In this document: piece by piece, positions 1-5,289 of the stretch | How the letters are laid out: every line of letters starts with the position of its first letter | Position numbering within the stretch: position 1 is the stretch's first letter | From: Roseicyclus sp965662675 | GTDB lineage: Bacteria > Pseudomonadota > Alphaproteobacteria > Rhodobacterales > Rhodobacteraceae | Length of the DNA stretch: 9,049 nt | Reading direction: 5' to 3' | Assembly (NCBI RefSeq): GCF_965662675.1 | Contig: NZ_CBFIIK010000106.1 | Coordinates: 1 to 9,049, forward strand | The notes under the pieces: model-generated | Seen by the model: only the letters and a program-made list of their open reading frames with translations | Database searches by the model: none | Told to the model about the DNA's origin: nothing | Translations under genes and position numbers: made by a program

Positions 1-815
1 ACCCGGTGCTTTATGGTGTCGATCTTGTCTTGCCGTTCGACACGCTGGGGCAGGAAGAGGCGTGGCGCGCCTCGGCCAGCCGGGGACCGTGGGGCTTTGC
101 GGCCTTTTACAGCCGCGGGTTTTTCCAGATCGCGGGCATCGTTATCGCAGCCGTCGGCGCCGCCGTTCTGACGGGCCTTGTCGGTCGGCGCGACTGAGGA
201 CTTGCCCCCGTAGCGGCGGCGGTCGCGCCGCGCCGACATCGGCTGAAAGGCCACGCCCACATGCGCCTCGCAATAGGGTTTGCCTTGCTGCACGGGCAGG
301 CCGCAGAAGTAGAAATCCTGCGTCGCGGGGTCGCCGATGGGCCATTTGCAGGTCCGCTCGGTCAGTTCCATCAAGCTGATGCGCTTGGCGGTCTTCTCGA
401 CCTCATGGACCTTGGCCAGCGCCTCGGGGCTGATTTCATTGGCCGAGGGCTGCGGCGGGAGCGGTTGGCCCGCGGGCACGATGGGCTTGCGCAGCGGTGT
501 GACATTGCTGGGGCGCGGCGGCGGGTCGTCGCTGACAAAGGCCGCGGGGCGTTCGGGTTGCGCAGCCGCGGCCTTGGGCTCGTCCTTGCGGGCAAGCTTG
601 GCGGCTGGGCGCACCTCCGCCTCGGGGGCGGGTTTGGCTTGGGGGGCGGGTGTTGTGCCACCGCCGCCCGTGCGGTTGGACAGGCCAAGGCGATGCACCT
701 TGCCGATCACCGCATTGCGGGTGACACCGCCCAATTCCTTGGCGATCTGGCTGGCCGACTGGCCCTCGCCCCACATCTTTTTCAGCGTCTCGACGCGTTC
801 GTCGGTCCAGGACAT
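1..815 (-). CDS. gcrA: GcrA family cell-cycle regulator (3' end beyond the window)
   Basis: GcrA is an alphaproteobacterial transcription factor that binds sigma70-RNA polymerase and promoters carrying CcrM-methylated GANTC sites, controlling division and cell-cycle genes. The protein starts MSWTDERVETLKKMWGEG, the family's invariant N-terminus. A helix-turn-helix region follows at about residues 20-45 (SASQIAKELGGVTRNAVIGK). A Pro/Ala-rich linker spans about residues 50-135. A conserved C-terminal block contains TCKWPIGD (C156), FYFCGLP (C171) and PYCEAHVGVA (C182, H185), a possible Cys/His metal site, and then a basic SARRDRRR run near residue 200. The start is supported by AGGAGA five bases upstream. 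Family members usually end soon after the basic run, at roughly 170-210 residues. Here no in-frame stop appears, and the frame stays open for at least 271 codons to the window edge, wholly antisense to the convergent gene. Identity is very secure; the true C-terminus is unknown. Confidence 0.92.
   Translation of the reverse strand, partial: MSWTDERVETLKKMWGEGQSASQIAKELGGVTRNAVIGKVHRLGLSNRTGGGGTTPAPQAKPAPEAEVRPAAKLARKDEPKAAAAQPERPAAFVSDDPPPRPSNVTPLRKPIVPAGQPLPPQPSANEISPEALAKVHEVEKTAKRISLMELTERTCKWPIGDPATQDFYFCGLPVQQGKPYCEAHVGVAFQPMSARRDRRRYGGKSSVAPTDKARQNGGADGCDNDARDLEKPAAVKGRKAPRSPAGRGAPRLFLPQRVERQDKIDTIKHR
3..197 (+). CDS. C-terminal fragment of a membrane protein, possibly pentapeptide-repeat type
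   Basis: This is the last 64 codons of a gene that begins outside the window, ending in TGA at 195-197. The first visible GTG (position 6) is probably internal. The fragment reads PVLYGVDLVLPFDTLGQEEAW, then a basic linker, then one hydrophobic helix (about residues 40-60, FFQIAGIVIAAVGAAVLTGL) and a short GRRD tail. That layout is typical of a membrane protein with a C-terminal anchor. From memory, the motif 'LY.lDLvLPf.dLGQE..W' followed by one helix occurs at the C-terminus of alphaproteobacterial membrane proteins, some of them pentapeptide-repeat or ion-channel-like. I could not test this. The function is unknown. The gene converges on gcrA, whose reading frame runs through it antisense. 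Confidence 0.6.
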   Translation, partial: PVLYGVDLVLPFDTLGQEEAWRASASRGPWGFAAFYSRGFFQIAGIVIAAVGAAVLTGLVGRRD

Positions 816-820
816 GCCCG

Positions 821-826
821 TCTCCT
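821..826 (-). promoter_or_regulatory. Ribosome binding site of gcrA
   Basis: AGGAGA on the minus strand, with five bases before the ATG at 815-813. It is the strongest Shine-Dalgarno sequence in the window and fixes the gcrA start. Confidence 0.75.
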
Positions 827-856
827 GATCTGGGGGCCGAATACAAGCAGCACGGC

Positions 857-885
857 CCAAGACACCTCATATGACGGGGTCTTGG
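857..885. repeat. Inverted repeat in the gcrA 5' region
   Basis: Perfect 7-bp arms CCAAGAC (857-863) and GTCTTGG (879-885) enclose a 15-base loop that contains the 8-bp palindrome TCATATGA (867-874). It lies 42 to 70 bases upstream of the gcrA start. No T-run follows on either strand, so it is not an obvious intrinsic terminator. It could be an operator, or a hairpin in the gcrA leader if transcription starts near 895. Confidence 0.45.
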
Positions 886-901
886 CCGGATTTGAAGCCC
901 C

Positions 902-929
902 ATTCTAGCCCCACCACGGATCGGCGCAA
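902..929 (-). promoter_or_regulatory. Candidate gcrA promoter
   Basis: On the minus strand, TTGCGC (929-924) and TAGAAT (907-902) are separated by 16 bases. This resembles a sigma70 -35/-10 pair and would start transcription near 895, giving a leader of about 80 bases. The -35 hexamer lies inside the stem of the preceding terminator-like hairpin. The -35 match is only partial, so this is tentative. Confidence 0.35.
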
Positions 930-955
930 GGCCAAGGCTTATCCCTTGCGCCGAT
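920..955 (-). terminator. Terminator-like hairpin at the 3' end of the DMT transporter gene
   Basis: Perfect 12-bp arms ATCGGCGCAAGG (920-931) and CCTTGCGCCGAT (944-955) flank a 12-base loop. The promoter-proximal arm covers the last sense codons of the transporter gene, and its stop codon sits in the loop. There is no T-run after the stem, so it may terminate weakly or protect the 3' end of the transcript. Its position at the end of the argD-argF-transporter unit supports a 3'-end role. Confidence 0.5.
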
Positions 956-1862
956 GTGTGGCCTCGCGCCAGGCCAAAAGGGCCGCGCCACAGATGATGG
1001 TCAGCGCGCCCATGATGCTGACCGCTGTCGGAATGACGCCGAAGACCACCCCGTCATAGAGCGCCGCAAAGACCAGCGTGAGGTAGGAAAACGGCGTGAT
1101 GAAACTGGCATCGGCGCGGGCGAGTGCGTTGATGAAAAACACCTGCGCGCAGGCCATGACACAGCCCAGTGCGATCATGCCCGCCCATTGTGCGCCCGTC
1201 GGGGCCTGCCAGACCCAGATGACGGCACAGCCGGCAATGGCAAGGCCGATGGAATTGTTGATCAATAGAATCTGTGCCGGCGCCTCGCGGCCTGACAGCC
1301 GCTTCATGAAGATCAGCTCCAACCCCAAGGCGCAGGCCGCACCCAGCGCTAAAAGCGCGCCGGTCTGCATCACCGCGCTGCCGGGGCGGATCAAGATCAT
1401 CGCGCCGGCAAAGGCGATGGCGGCTGCAAGCCAGCGCCAGCGGCCAACGCGCTCGCCCAATAGCGGAATAGCGAGAATCATCGCCAGAACCGGGTTCAGA
1501 AACGAGATCGCGGTGGCATCCGATAACGGGATGCTGGCCGCGGCGGCGAACATCAAGGAAACACCGGCCCAACCGCAAAAGGTGCGGATCACATGGGTTT
1601 TGACATCGGGTTTGCTGAATTTCGGGCGCAAAACCGCGATCGCGGCGGCGATCACGACCCAAGCGAAGAGAAACCGCCCAAAGCTGACCTGCAAAGGGTG
1701 CAATGCAGCCCCCAGCGCGTCGGTGCCGAGCGCTTTTGCGATGAGCGTTGTTCCGGCCAAAAGCGCCGTTGCGCAAATCATCAAAATGATCGCGCGGCCC
1801 GGTTCCGCACGCCGCGCAGGGCTTGGCAAAGCGGCGGGCGGCACAAGGGCTTGTGGCGTCAT
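939..1862 (-). CDS. EamA/DMT superfamily transporter
   Basis: This 307-residue inner-membrane protein has two tandem EamA repeats and about ten predicted helices, the usual DMT size and shape. The first repeat spans about residues 24-155 and the second about 170-295. Visible family features include a conserved Arg in helix 2 (HPLQVSFGRF, R63), the helix-4 phrase 'ATAISFLNPVLAMILAIPLLGER' in which LGER falls at 135-138, and a basic cytoplasmic tail (EATHRRKG). Family members export or import small metabolites such as amino acids, purines or quaternary amines; the substrate cannot be read from sequence. The reading frame extends upstream to 1985, but that part lies inside argF. I chose the ATG at 1862, 37 bases after the argF stop, although no good ribosome binding site precedes it. 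Tight spacing suggests cotranscription with argF. Confidence 0.88.
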   Translation of the reverse strand: MTPQALVPPAALPSPARRAEPGRAIILMICATALLAGTTLIAKALGTDALGAALHPLQVSFGRFLFAWVVIAAAIAVLRPKFSKPDVKTHVIRTFCGWAGVSLMFAAAASIPLSDATAISFLNPVLAMILAIPLLGERVGRWRWLAAAIAFAGAMILIRPGSAVMQTGALLALGAACALGLELIFMKRLSGREAPAQILLINNSIGLAIAGCAVIWVWQAPTGAQWAGMIALGCVMACAQVFFINALARADASFITPFSYLTLVFAALYDGVVFGVIPTAVSIMGALTIICGAALLAWREATHRRKG

Positions 1863-1899
1863 GGGCGGCGGCTTGGGCAAGGCTGGGCGCCCTTTCGTT

Positions 1900-2826
1900 T
1901 CACAGCCCCAGACACCAGCGCAAAATCGCTTTTTGCGCATGCAGCCGGTTTTCGGCCTCGTCGAAGACGACAGATTGCGGCCCATCCATCACGGCGTCGG
2001 TCACTTCCTCGTTCCGATGCGCGGGAAGGCAATGCATGAAAAGTGCATCCGGCTTGGCATGCGCCATCAACGCCTCGTTCACCTGGTAGGGGCGAAGCTG
2101 GTTGTGGCGGCGTTCGCGGGTGGTCTGGCTGTCATGCATAGATACCCATGTATCGGTGACTACCAGATCGGCCCCCGCGACGGCCCGGGCCGGGTCGCGG
2201 ATGATCTCGACGGCGACGCCCTTGGCGCGCGCCTCCTCGAGGAAGATCCGTTCGGGATCGAGCGGCTCGGGCCCCGCGAAGGTCAGGTCAAAGCCAAATT
2301 GCCCGGCTGCATGGGCAAAGCTTGCGAAAACATTGTTGCCATCGCCACACCAGACCACCTTCTTGCCCGTGATGGGCCCACGATGCTCCTCGTAGGTCAG
2401 GATATCGGCCATGATCTGGCAAGGATGGGTGCGGTTGGTCAGCCCGTTGATGACCGGCACGCTGGCGTGATCGGCCATTTCCAGCAGAACATCCTCTTCA
2501 TAGGTGCGCAGCATGATCAGGTCGACATAGCGCGACAGCACGCGCGCGGTATCGGCGATGGTCTCGCCATGGCCAAGCTGCATCTCGGAGCCGGTCAAGA
2601 CCATGGTCTGTCCGCCCATCTGGCGCACGCCGACATCAAAGGACACGCGTGTGCGGGTCGAGGGTTTCTCGAAAATCAGCGCGACCATGCGGCCCGCCAG
2701 CGGCTGATCGTCGTCAGGTGCGCCCTTTGGTTGCCCGTCTCGGGCTGATTTCATCGCCGCCGCCTGATCGATCATCGCGCGGAGCGCTTCGGGTTCGGTC
2801 TTGTTGATATCGAGGAAATGGGGCAT
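1900..2826 (-). CDS. argF: Ornithine carbamoyltransferase
   Basis: This cytoplasmic enzyme transfers the carbamoyl group of carbamoyl phosphate to ornithine, giving citrulline in arginine biosynthesis. At 308 residues it is a normal full-length OTCase. The carbamoyl-phosphate loop FEKPSTRTR is at residues 52-60, HPCQ at 134-137, and the ornithine-side motif HCLPAHR at 265-271 carries the catalytic-type Cys. VVTDTWVSM, the SMG-like loop of OTCases, is also present, which separates it from aspartate carbamoyltransferase. The start ATG at 2826 is the family-like 'MPHFLDI' N-terminus, with a weak GAAAGG upstream. The gene follows argD with an 82-base gap that contains a GC-rich repeat element, and is followed by the DMT transporter gene on the same strand. 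Confidence 0.96.
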   Translation of the reverse strand: MPHFLDINKTEPEALRAMIDQAAAMKSARDGQPKGAPDDDQPLAGRMVALIFEKPSTRTRVSFDVGVRQMGGQTMVLTGSEMQLGHGETIADTARVLSRYVDLIMLRTYEEDVLLEMADHASVPVINGLTNRTHPCQIMADILTYEEHRGPITGKKVVWCGDGNNVFASFAHAAGQFGFDLTFAGPEPLDPERIFLEEARAKGVAVEIIRDPARAVAGADLVVTDTWVSMHDSQTTRERRHNQLRPYQVNEALMAHAKPDALFMHCLPAHRNEEVTDAVMDGPQSVVFDEAENRLHAQKAILRWCLGL

Positions 2827-2855
2827 CGGCGCGGCCTTTCGGCTTAGGGGCGGCG

Positions 2856-2906
2856 CCGGGGGGCCAGCCCCCCGGACCCCCCGGGATATTTATGAAACGA
2901 AGAAGC
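2856..2906 (+). repeat. GC-rich Rhodobacterales-type intergenic repeat, copy 1 (argD-argF gap)
   Basis: A perfect 8-bp stem CCGGGGGG (2856-2863) / CCCCCCGG (2868-2875) has the four-base loop CCAG. A second CCCCCCGG (2877-2884) follows, then GATATTTATGAAACGAAGA, an AT-richer tail. The C-run plus 'GG..TATTT' plus a purine-rich tail matches the element at 4204-4270 on the other strand. I recall such elements as common between genes in Rhodobacterales. Because the G-arm can pair with either C-arm, two hairpins are mutually exclusive. It lies within the presumed argD-argF transcript and could affect processing or relative expression. Confidence 0.65.
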
Positions 2907-2908
2907 GA

Positions 2909-4099
2909 TCAGACCCGCGCCATGGCACGGCTGAGTGTGGTGGCGGCAGCATCGAGGCGGCCCAAGCCTTCGGCGATCTCGGCCTCGGTGATGGTGAGCG
3001 CGGGCAAGATGCGCACGACATTATCGCCCGCGGGAACGGTCAGGATATGCGCGTCATAGCCGGCCGCCACCACATCGGTATTGGTGACGCGGCATTTGAG
3101 GCCCAGCATCAGCCCCGATCCGCGGACGCCCTCGAAGATATCGGGGTGGGCGGCCACGAGCCCTTCGAGGCGCTGGCGCAGGAAACCGGCCTTTTTGCGG
3201 ACATCCTCGAGGAAACCGTCACGCGTGATTTCATCCATAACGGCGGCCCCGACCGCGCAGCCCAAGGGGTTGCCGCCATAGGTCGAGCCATGCGTACCCG
3301 CCGTCATGCCGCGCGCGGCGCTTTCGGTGGCCAAAAGCGCCCCGATCGGGTAGCCGCCGCCGATGCCTTTGGCGACCATCATGATGTCGGGGGTGATCCC
3401 TGCCCATTCATGCGCAAAGAGCCGCCCCGTGCGGCCCACGCCACATTGGATCTCGTCGAAGATCAGCAAAAGCCCGTGTTCGTCGCACAGATCGCGCAAG
3501 CCCTTGAGGCACGCATCGGGCAGCGGGCGGATACCGCTTTCGCCCTGTACCGGTTCCACCATGATCGCCCCCACATCGGGGGCGGCGGCGGCCTCGCGGA
3601 GCGCGTCGTGGTCGCCGAAGGGCAGTTGCCGGAAACCGGGCAGAAGCGGGCCGAAGCCCTTGGTCAGCTTTTCCGACCCCGCCGCCGAGATCGCAGCGAT
3701 GGAGCGGCCATGAAAGGCCCCCTCGAAGGTCAGGATGGTGGTCCGCTCGGGCGTGTCGCTCTCATACCAATACTTGCGCGCCATCTTGACGGCGAGTTCC
3801 GTGGCCTCGGTGCCCGAGTTGCAAAAGAACACCGTATCCGCAAAGCTGTGTTCGACCAGCCTGCTCGCCAGCGCCTCTTGTTGAGGCACGACGTAAAGGT
3901 TCGATGTATGCCACAGGGTCCCTGCCTGATCGGTCAGCGCCTTGATCAGCGCCGGGTGTCCATGACCCAGCGACATCACCGCAATGCCTGAACCGAAATC
4001 GAGAAAGCGTCGCCCGTCGGCCTCGACCATCCACGAGCCTTCGCCTTTGACGAAGGACAGCTTGGCGCGGTTGTAGCTTGGCAGGACAGGCGAGATCAT
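2909..4099 (-). CDS. argD: Acetylornithine aminotransferase
   Basis: This PLP-dependent class III aminotransferase converts N-acetylglutamate semialdehyde and glutamate to N-acetylornithine and 2-oxoglutarate in arginine synthesis. Many ArgD proteins also act on the succinyl-diaminopimelate intermediate of lysine synthesis. Numbered from the chosen start, the phosphate-binding NSGTEATE is at 94-101, FHGR at 129-132, the PLP-nitrogen Asp in IFDEIQCGVGRTG at D215, and the Schiff-base lysine in MMVAKGIGGGYP at K244. Length is 396 residues, normal for the family. The frame also has an ATG four codons upstream (4111), but GGAG at 4109-4106 stands six bases before the ATG at 4099, and the resulting MISPVLPSYNRA resembles ArgD N-termini. 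A promoter candidate directly upstream and argF downstream suggest an arg operon. Confidence 0.95.
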   Translation of the reverse strand: MISPVLPSYNRAKLSFVKGEGSWMVEADGRRFLDFGSGIAVMSLGHGHPALIKALTDQAGTLWHTSNLYVVPQQEALASRLVEHSFADTVFFCNSGTEATELAVKMARKYWYESDTPERTTILTFEGAFHGRSIAAISAAGSEKLTKGFGPLLPGFRQLPFGDHDALREAAAAPDVGAIMVEPVQGESGIRPLPDACLKGLRDLCDEHGLLLIFDEIQCGVGRTGRLFAHEWAGITPDIMMVAKGIGGGYPIGALLATESAARGMTAGTHGSTYGGNPLGCAVGAAVMDEITRDGFLEDVRKKAGFLRQRLEGLVAAHPDIFEGVRGSGLMLGLKCRVTNTDVVAAGYDAHILTVPAGDNVVRILPALTITEAEIAEGLGRLDAAATTLSRAMARV

Positions 4100-4105
4100 C
4101 TCGGT

Positions 4106-4109
4106 CTCC
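4106..4109 (-). promoter_or_regulatory. Ribosome binding site that favours the second ATG of argD
   Basis: GGAG on the minus strand overlaps the upstream ATG (4111-4109) and lies six bases before the ATG at 4099-4097. No comparable site precedes the upstream ATG. This supports the 396-residue form. Confidence 0.5.
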
Positions 4110-4129
4110 ATGGCAGAAATGAAAGACCC

Positions 4130-4158
4130 TGCATTGCGCAGCCCTGCGCGCGTGTCAA
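4130..4158 (-). promoter_or_regulatory. Candidate argD promoter
   Basis: On the minus strand a consensus -35 TTGACA (4158-4153) is followed by 17 bases and then AATGCA (4135-4130), a weak -10. Transcription would begin near 4123, leaving a leader of about 24 bases to the ATG at 4099. A strong -35 with a loose -10 is usual for alphaproteobacterial housekeeping promoters. I see no clear arginine operator. Confidence 0.5.
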
Positions 4159-4203
4159 TTCACGACAGATGAAACACCCGCTCTCGCTGCGTGATCGCCT
4201 TGC

Positions 4204-4270
4204 CTATCTTTGCTTCGAAAATACTCCGGGGGGGTCGCGCCAAGGGCGCGGCGGGGGCAGAGCCCCCTCA
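4204..4270 (-). repeat. GC-rich Rhodobacterales-type intergenic repeat, copy 2 (metF-argD gap)
   Basis: Read on the minus strand, the element has a hairpin GGGGGC/GCCCCC (arms 4267-4262 and 4258-4253), a second hairpin CGCGCC/GGCGCG (arms 4250-4245 and 4241-4236), and then a run of seven C followed by GGAGTATTTTCGAAGCAAAGA. The C-run, GG, TATTT and purine-rich tail align with the element at 2856-2906 but on the opposite strand. It lies downstream of metF and upstream of the argD promoter candidate, so it may form part of the metF 3' end. Confidence 0.65.
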
Positions 4271-4297
4271 CTCAAGACAGGTCGCCATTGACGACAA

Positions 4298-4313
4298 GGG
4301 CAGTGCCCCCTCA
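4298..4313 (-). repeat. Second copy of the GC-rich hairpin segment after metF
   Basis: The 16 bases at 4298-4313 match 4255-4270 at 15 positions (GGGCAGWGCCCCCTCA on the plus strand, W being the one difference). It can fold as a short GGGC/GCCC stem with a three-base loop, 17 bases past the metF stop, and may help end the metF transcript. There is no T-run. Confidence 0.45.
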
Positions 4314-4329
4314 TGGCATACGCGTTGCG

Positions 4330-5196
4330 TTACGCCACTTCCGAAAGCGCAACCTTGGGCATGACGCCCAACGCGGCGCAGACATCGCGGGTCAACTCGG
4401 GGGCGTTGAGCGTGTAGAAATGCAGATCTTCGACCCCGCCCGCGATCAGATCGGTGCAAAGCTCGGACGCCAAGGCTGTCGACAACAGCTGCTCGCGGCC
4501 GTCGCGGATCGCTTTGTCATAGGCTTCGTCCAGCCAAGCCGGGATCGCGGTGCCGCACATCTCGGCGAATTTGCGGACACCCTTCCACGACTGGATCGGC
4601 AAGATGCCGGGAATGATCGGGGCATGGATGCCCGCCGTGGCGCAGGCATCGCGGAAACGGAAAAAAGTCTCCGCCTCGAAAAAGAACTGGGTGATGGCCG
4701 AGGAAGCACCGGCATCGATCTTGCGCTTGAGAAAGTCGACGCAGTCTTGCATCGAGCCTGCTTCCGGGTGTGGATCGGGGTAGGCGCCGACGCGCAGCTG
4801 GAATTTGCCCGTCTTGGCAAGCGCCTCGATCAGCGCGATGGAATCGGCAAAACCATCGGGATGGGGGGTAAAGCGGCCCTGACCTTTCGGCGGATCGCCG
4901 CGCAGCGCCACGATCTGGGTTACGCCGGCGGCCGCATAGCTTTCTGCAATGGCCAGTGTCTCGGCGCGGGTGGCATCGACACAGGTCAGATGGGCTGCCA
5001 CCTGCACACCGTAATTGGCATGGATCGTCTTGACCGCGTCATGAGTCAGTGTCCGCGTCGTGCCGCCCGCCCCGTAGGTGACCGAGACGAATTCCGGCGA
5101 CAAGGGTGCCAGCACGCCCAAGGTTTCCCAAAGGCGAAACGACGCCTCAAGCGATTTGGGCGGGAAGAACTCGAATGAGACGCGGGGGCCGGACAT
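4330..5196 (-). CDS. metF: 5,10-methylenetetrahydrofolate reductase
   Basis: This FAD-dependent enzyme reduces 5,10-methylene-THF to 5-methyl-THF, the methyl donor for methionine synthase. The protein has 288 residues, the bacterial MetF size, with no eukaryote-type regulatory domain. Visible motifs are SFEFFPPKS at the N-terminus (E9 corresponds to the conserved catalytic Glu of MetF), VTYGAGGTTR at 39-48, HLTC at 69-72, LRGDPP at 98-103 and ITQFFFE further on. The frame stays open upstream to 5400, but that stretch is antisense to metR and unlike MetF. The ATG at 5196 gives the expected MSGPRVSFEFFPP start, preceded by a weak GGAA. It is divergent from metR, the regulator known to control metF in enterobacteria, so MetR control is likely. 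Confidence 0.95.
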   Translation of the reverse strand: MSGPRVSFEFFPPKSLEASFRLWETLGVLAPLSPEFVSVTYGAGGTTRTLTHDAVKTIHANYGVQVAAHLTCVDATRAETLAIAESYAAAGVTQIVALRGDPPKGQGRFTPHPDGFADSIALIEALAKTGKFQLRVGAYPDPHPEAGSMQDCVDFLKRKIDAGASSAITQFFFEAETFFRFRDACATAGIHAPIIPGILPIQSWKGVRKFAEMCGTAIPAWLDEAYDKAIRDGREQLLSTALASELCTDLIAGGVEDLHFYTLNAPELTRDVCAALGVMPKVALSEVA

Positions 5197-5202
5197 GATG
5201 AT

Positions 5203-5229
5203 TCCAATGCTTGATCTGATGCCATTGGA
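5203..5229. promoter_or_regulatory. Inverted repeat in the metF leader
   Basis: Arms TCCAATG (5203-5209) and CATTGGA (5223-5229) are separated by 13 bases. The dyad starts seven bases from the metF ATG and covers its weak GGAA ribosome binding site, so in RNA it could hide that site. As DNA it could be a LysR-type operator. Confidence 0.4.
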
Positions 5230-5230
5230 T

Positions 5231-5254
5231 GTCGCATAGACTGTGCCTTGCGAC
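5231..5254. promoter_or_regulatory. Inverted repeat between metF and metR, candidate MetR operator
   Basis: Perfect arms GTCGCA (5231-5236) and TGCGAC (5249-5254) are separated by 12 bases, near the middle of the 93-base divergent region. LysR-type regulators bind dyads of about this size between their own gene and a divergent target. It does not match the enterobacterial MetR consensus TGAA-N5-TTCA. Confidence 0.4.
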
Positions 5255-5257
5255 AAA

Positions 5258-5274
5258 TTCATAATCTTCAAGAT
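5258..5274. promoter_or_regulatory. TTCA repeats and ATCTT/AAGAT dyad near metR
   Basis: TTCA occurs twice, five bases apart (5258-5261 and 5267-5270). The second copy lies in the dyad ATCTT-C-AAGAT (5264-5274). TTCA is one half of the enterobacterial MetR box TGAA-N5-TTCA; the first half is not in the consensus orientation. A weak candidate site for MetR autoregulation. Confidence 0.3.
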
Positions 5275-5289
5275 CAATATGAGTTTCAC

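Noticed and set aside
261..908. Plus-strand open frame of 215 codons opposite gcrA
   Set aside because: Antisense to conserved GcrA sequence; Gly/Ala/Leu-rich with no family features.
1863..1985. N-terminal extension of the DMT transporter into argF
   Set aside because: The added residues overlap argF codons and are basic, not transporter-like.
1096..2748. Long plus-strand open frame of 550 codons opposite the transporter gene and argF
   Set aside because: It is wholly antisense to two well-recognised genes, has no family resemblance and no ribosome binding site, and is expected from the lack of stops opposite GC-rich coding sequence.
2801..3991. Plus-strand open frame of 396 codons opposite argD
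   Set aside because: Antisense shadow of argD; the product is low-complexity His/Gly/Arg-rich sequence with no recognisable domain.
5248..5289. TTG-initiated extension of metR
   Set aside because: LysR proteins start a few residues before the helix-turn-helix; the 14 extra residues would lie in the regulatory dyads.
5197..5289. SAM or SAH riboswitch ahead of metF
   Set aside because: The leader is short and shows none of the conserved riboswitch cores I know; only simple dyads are present.
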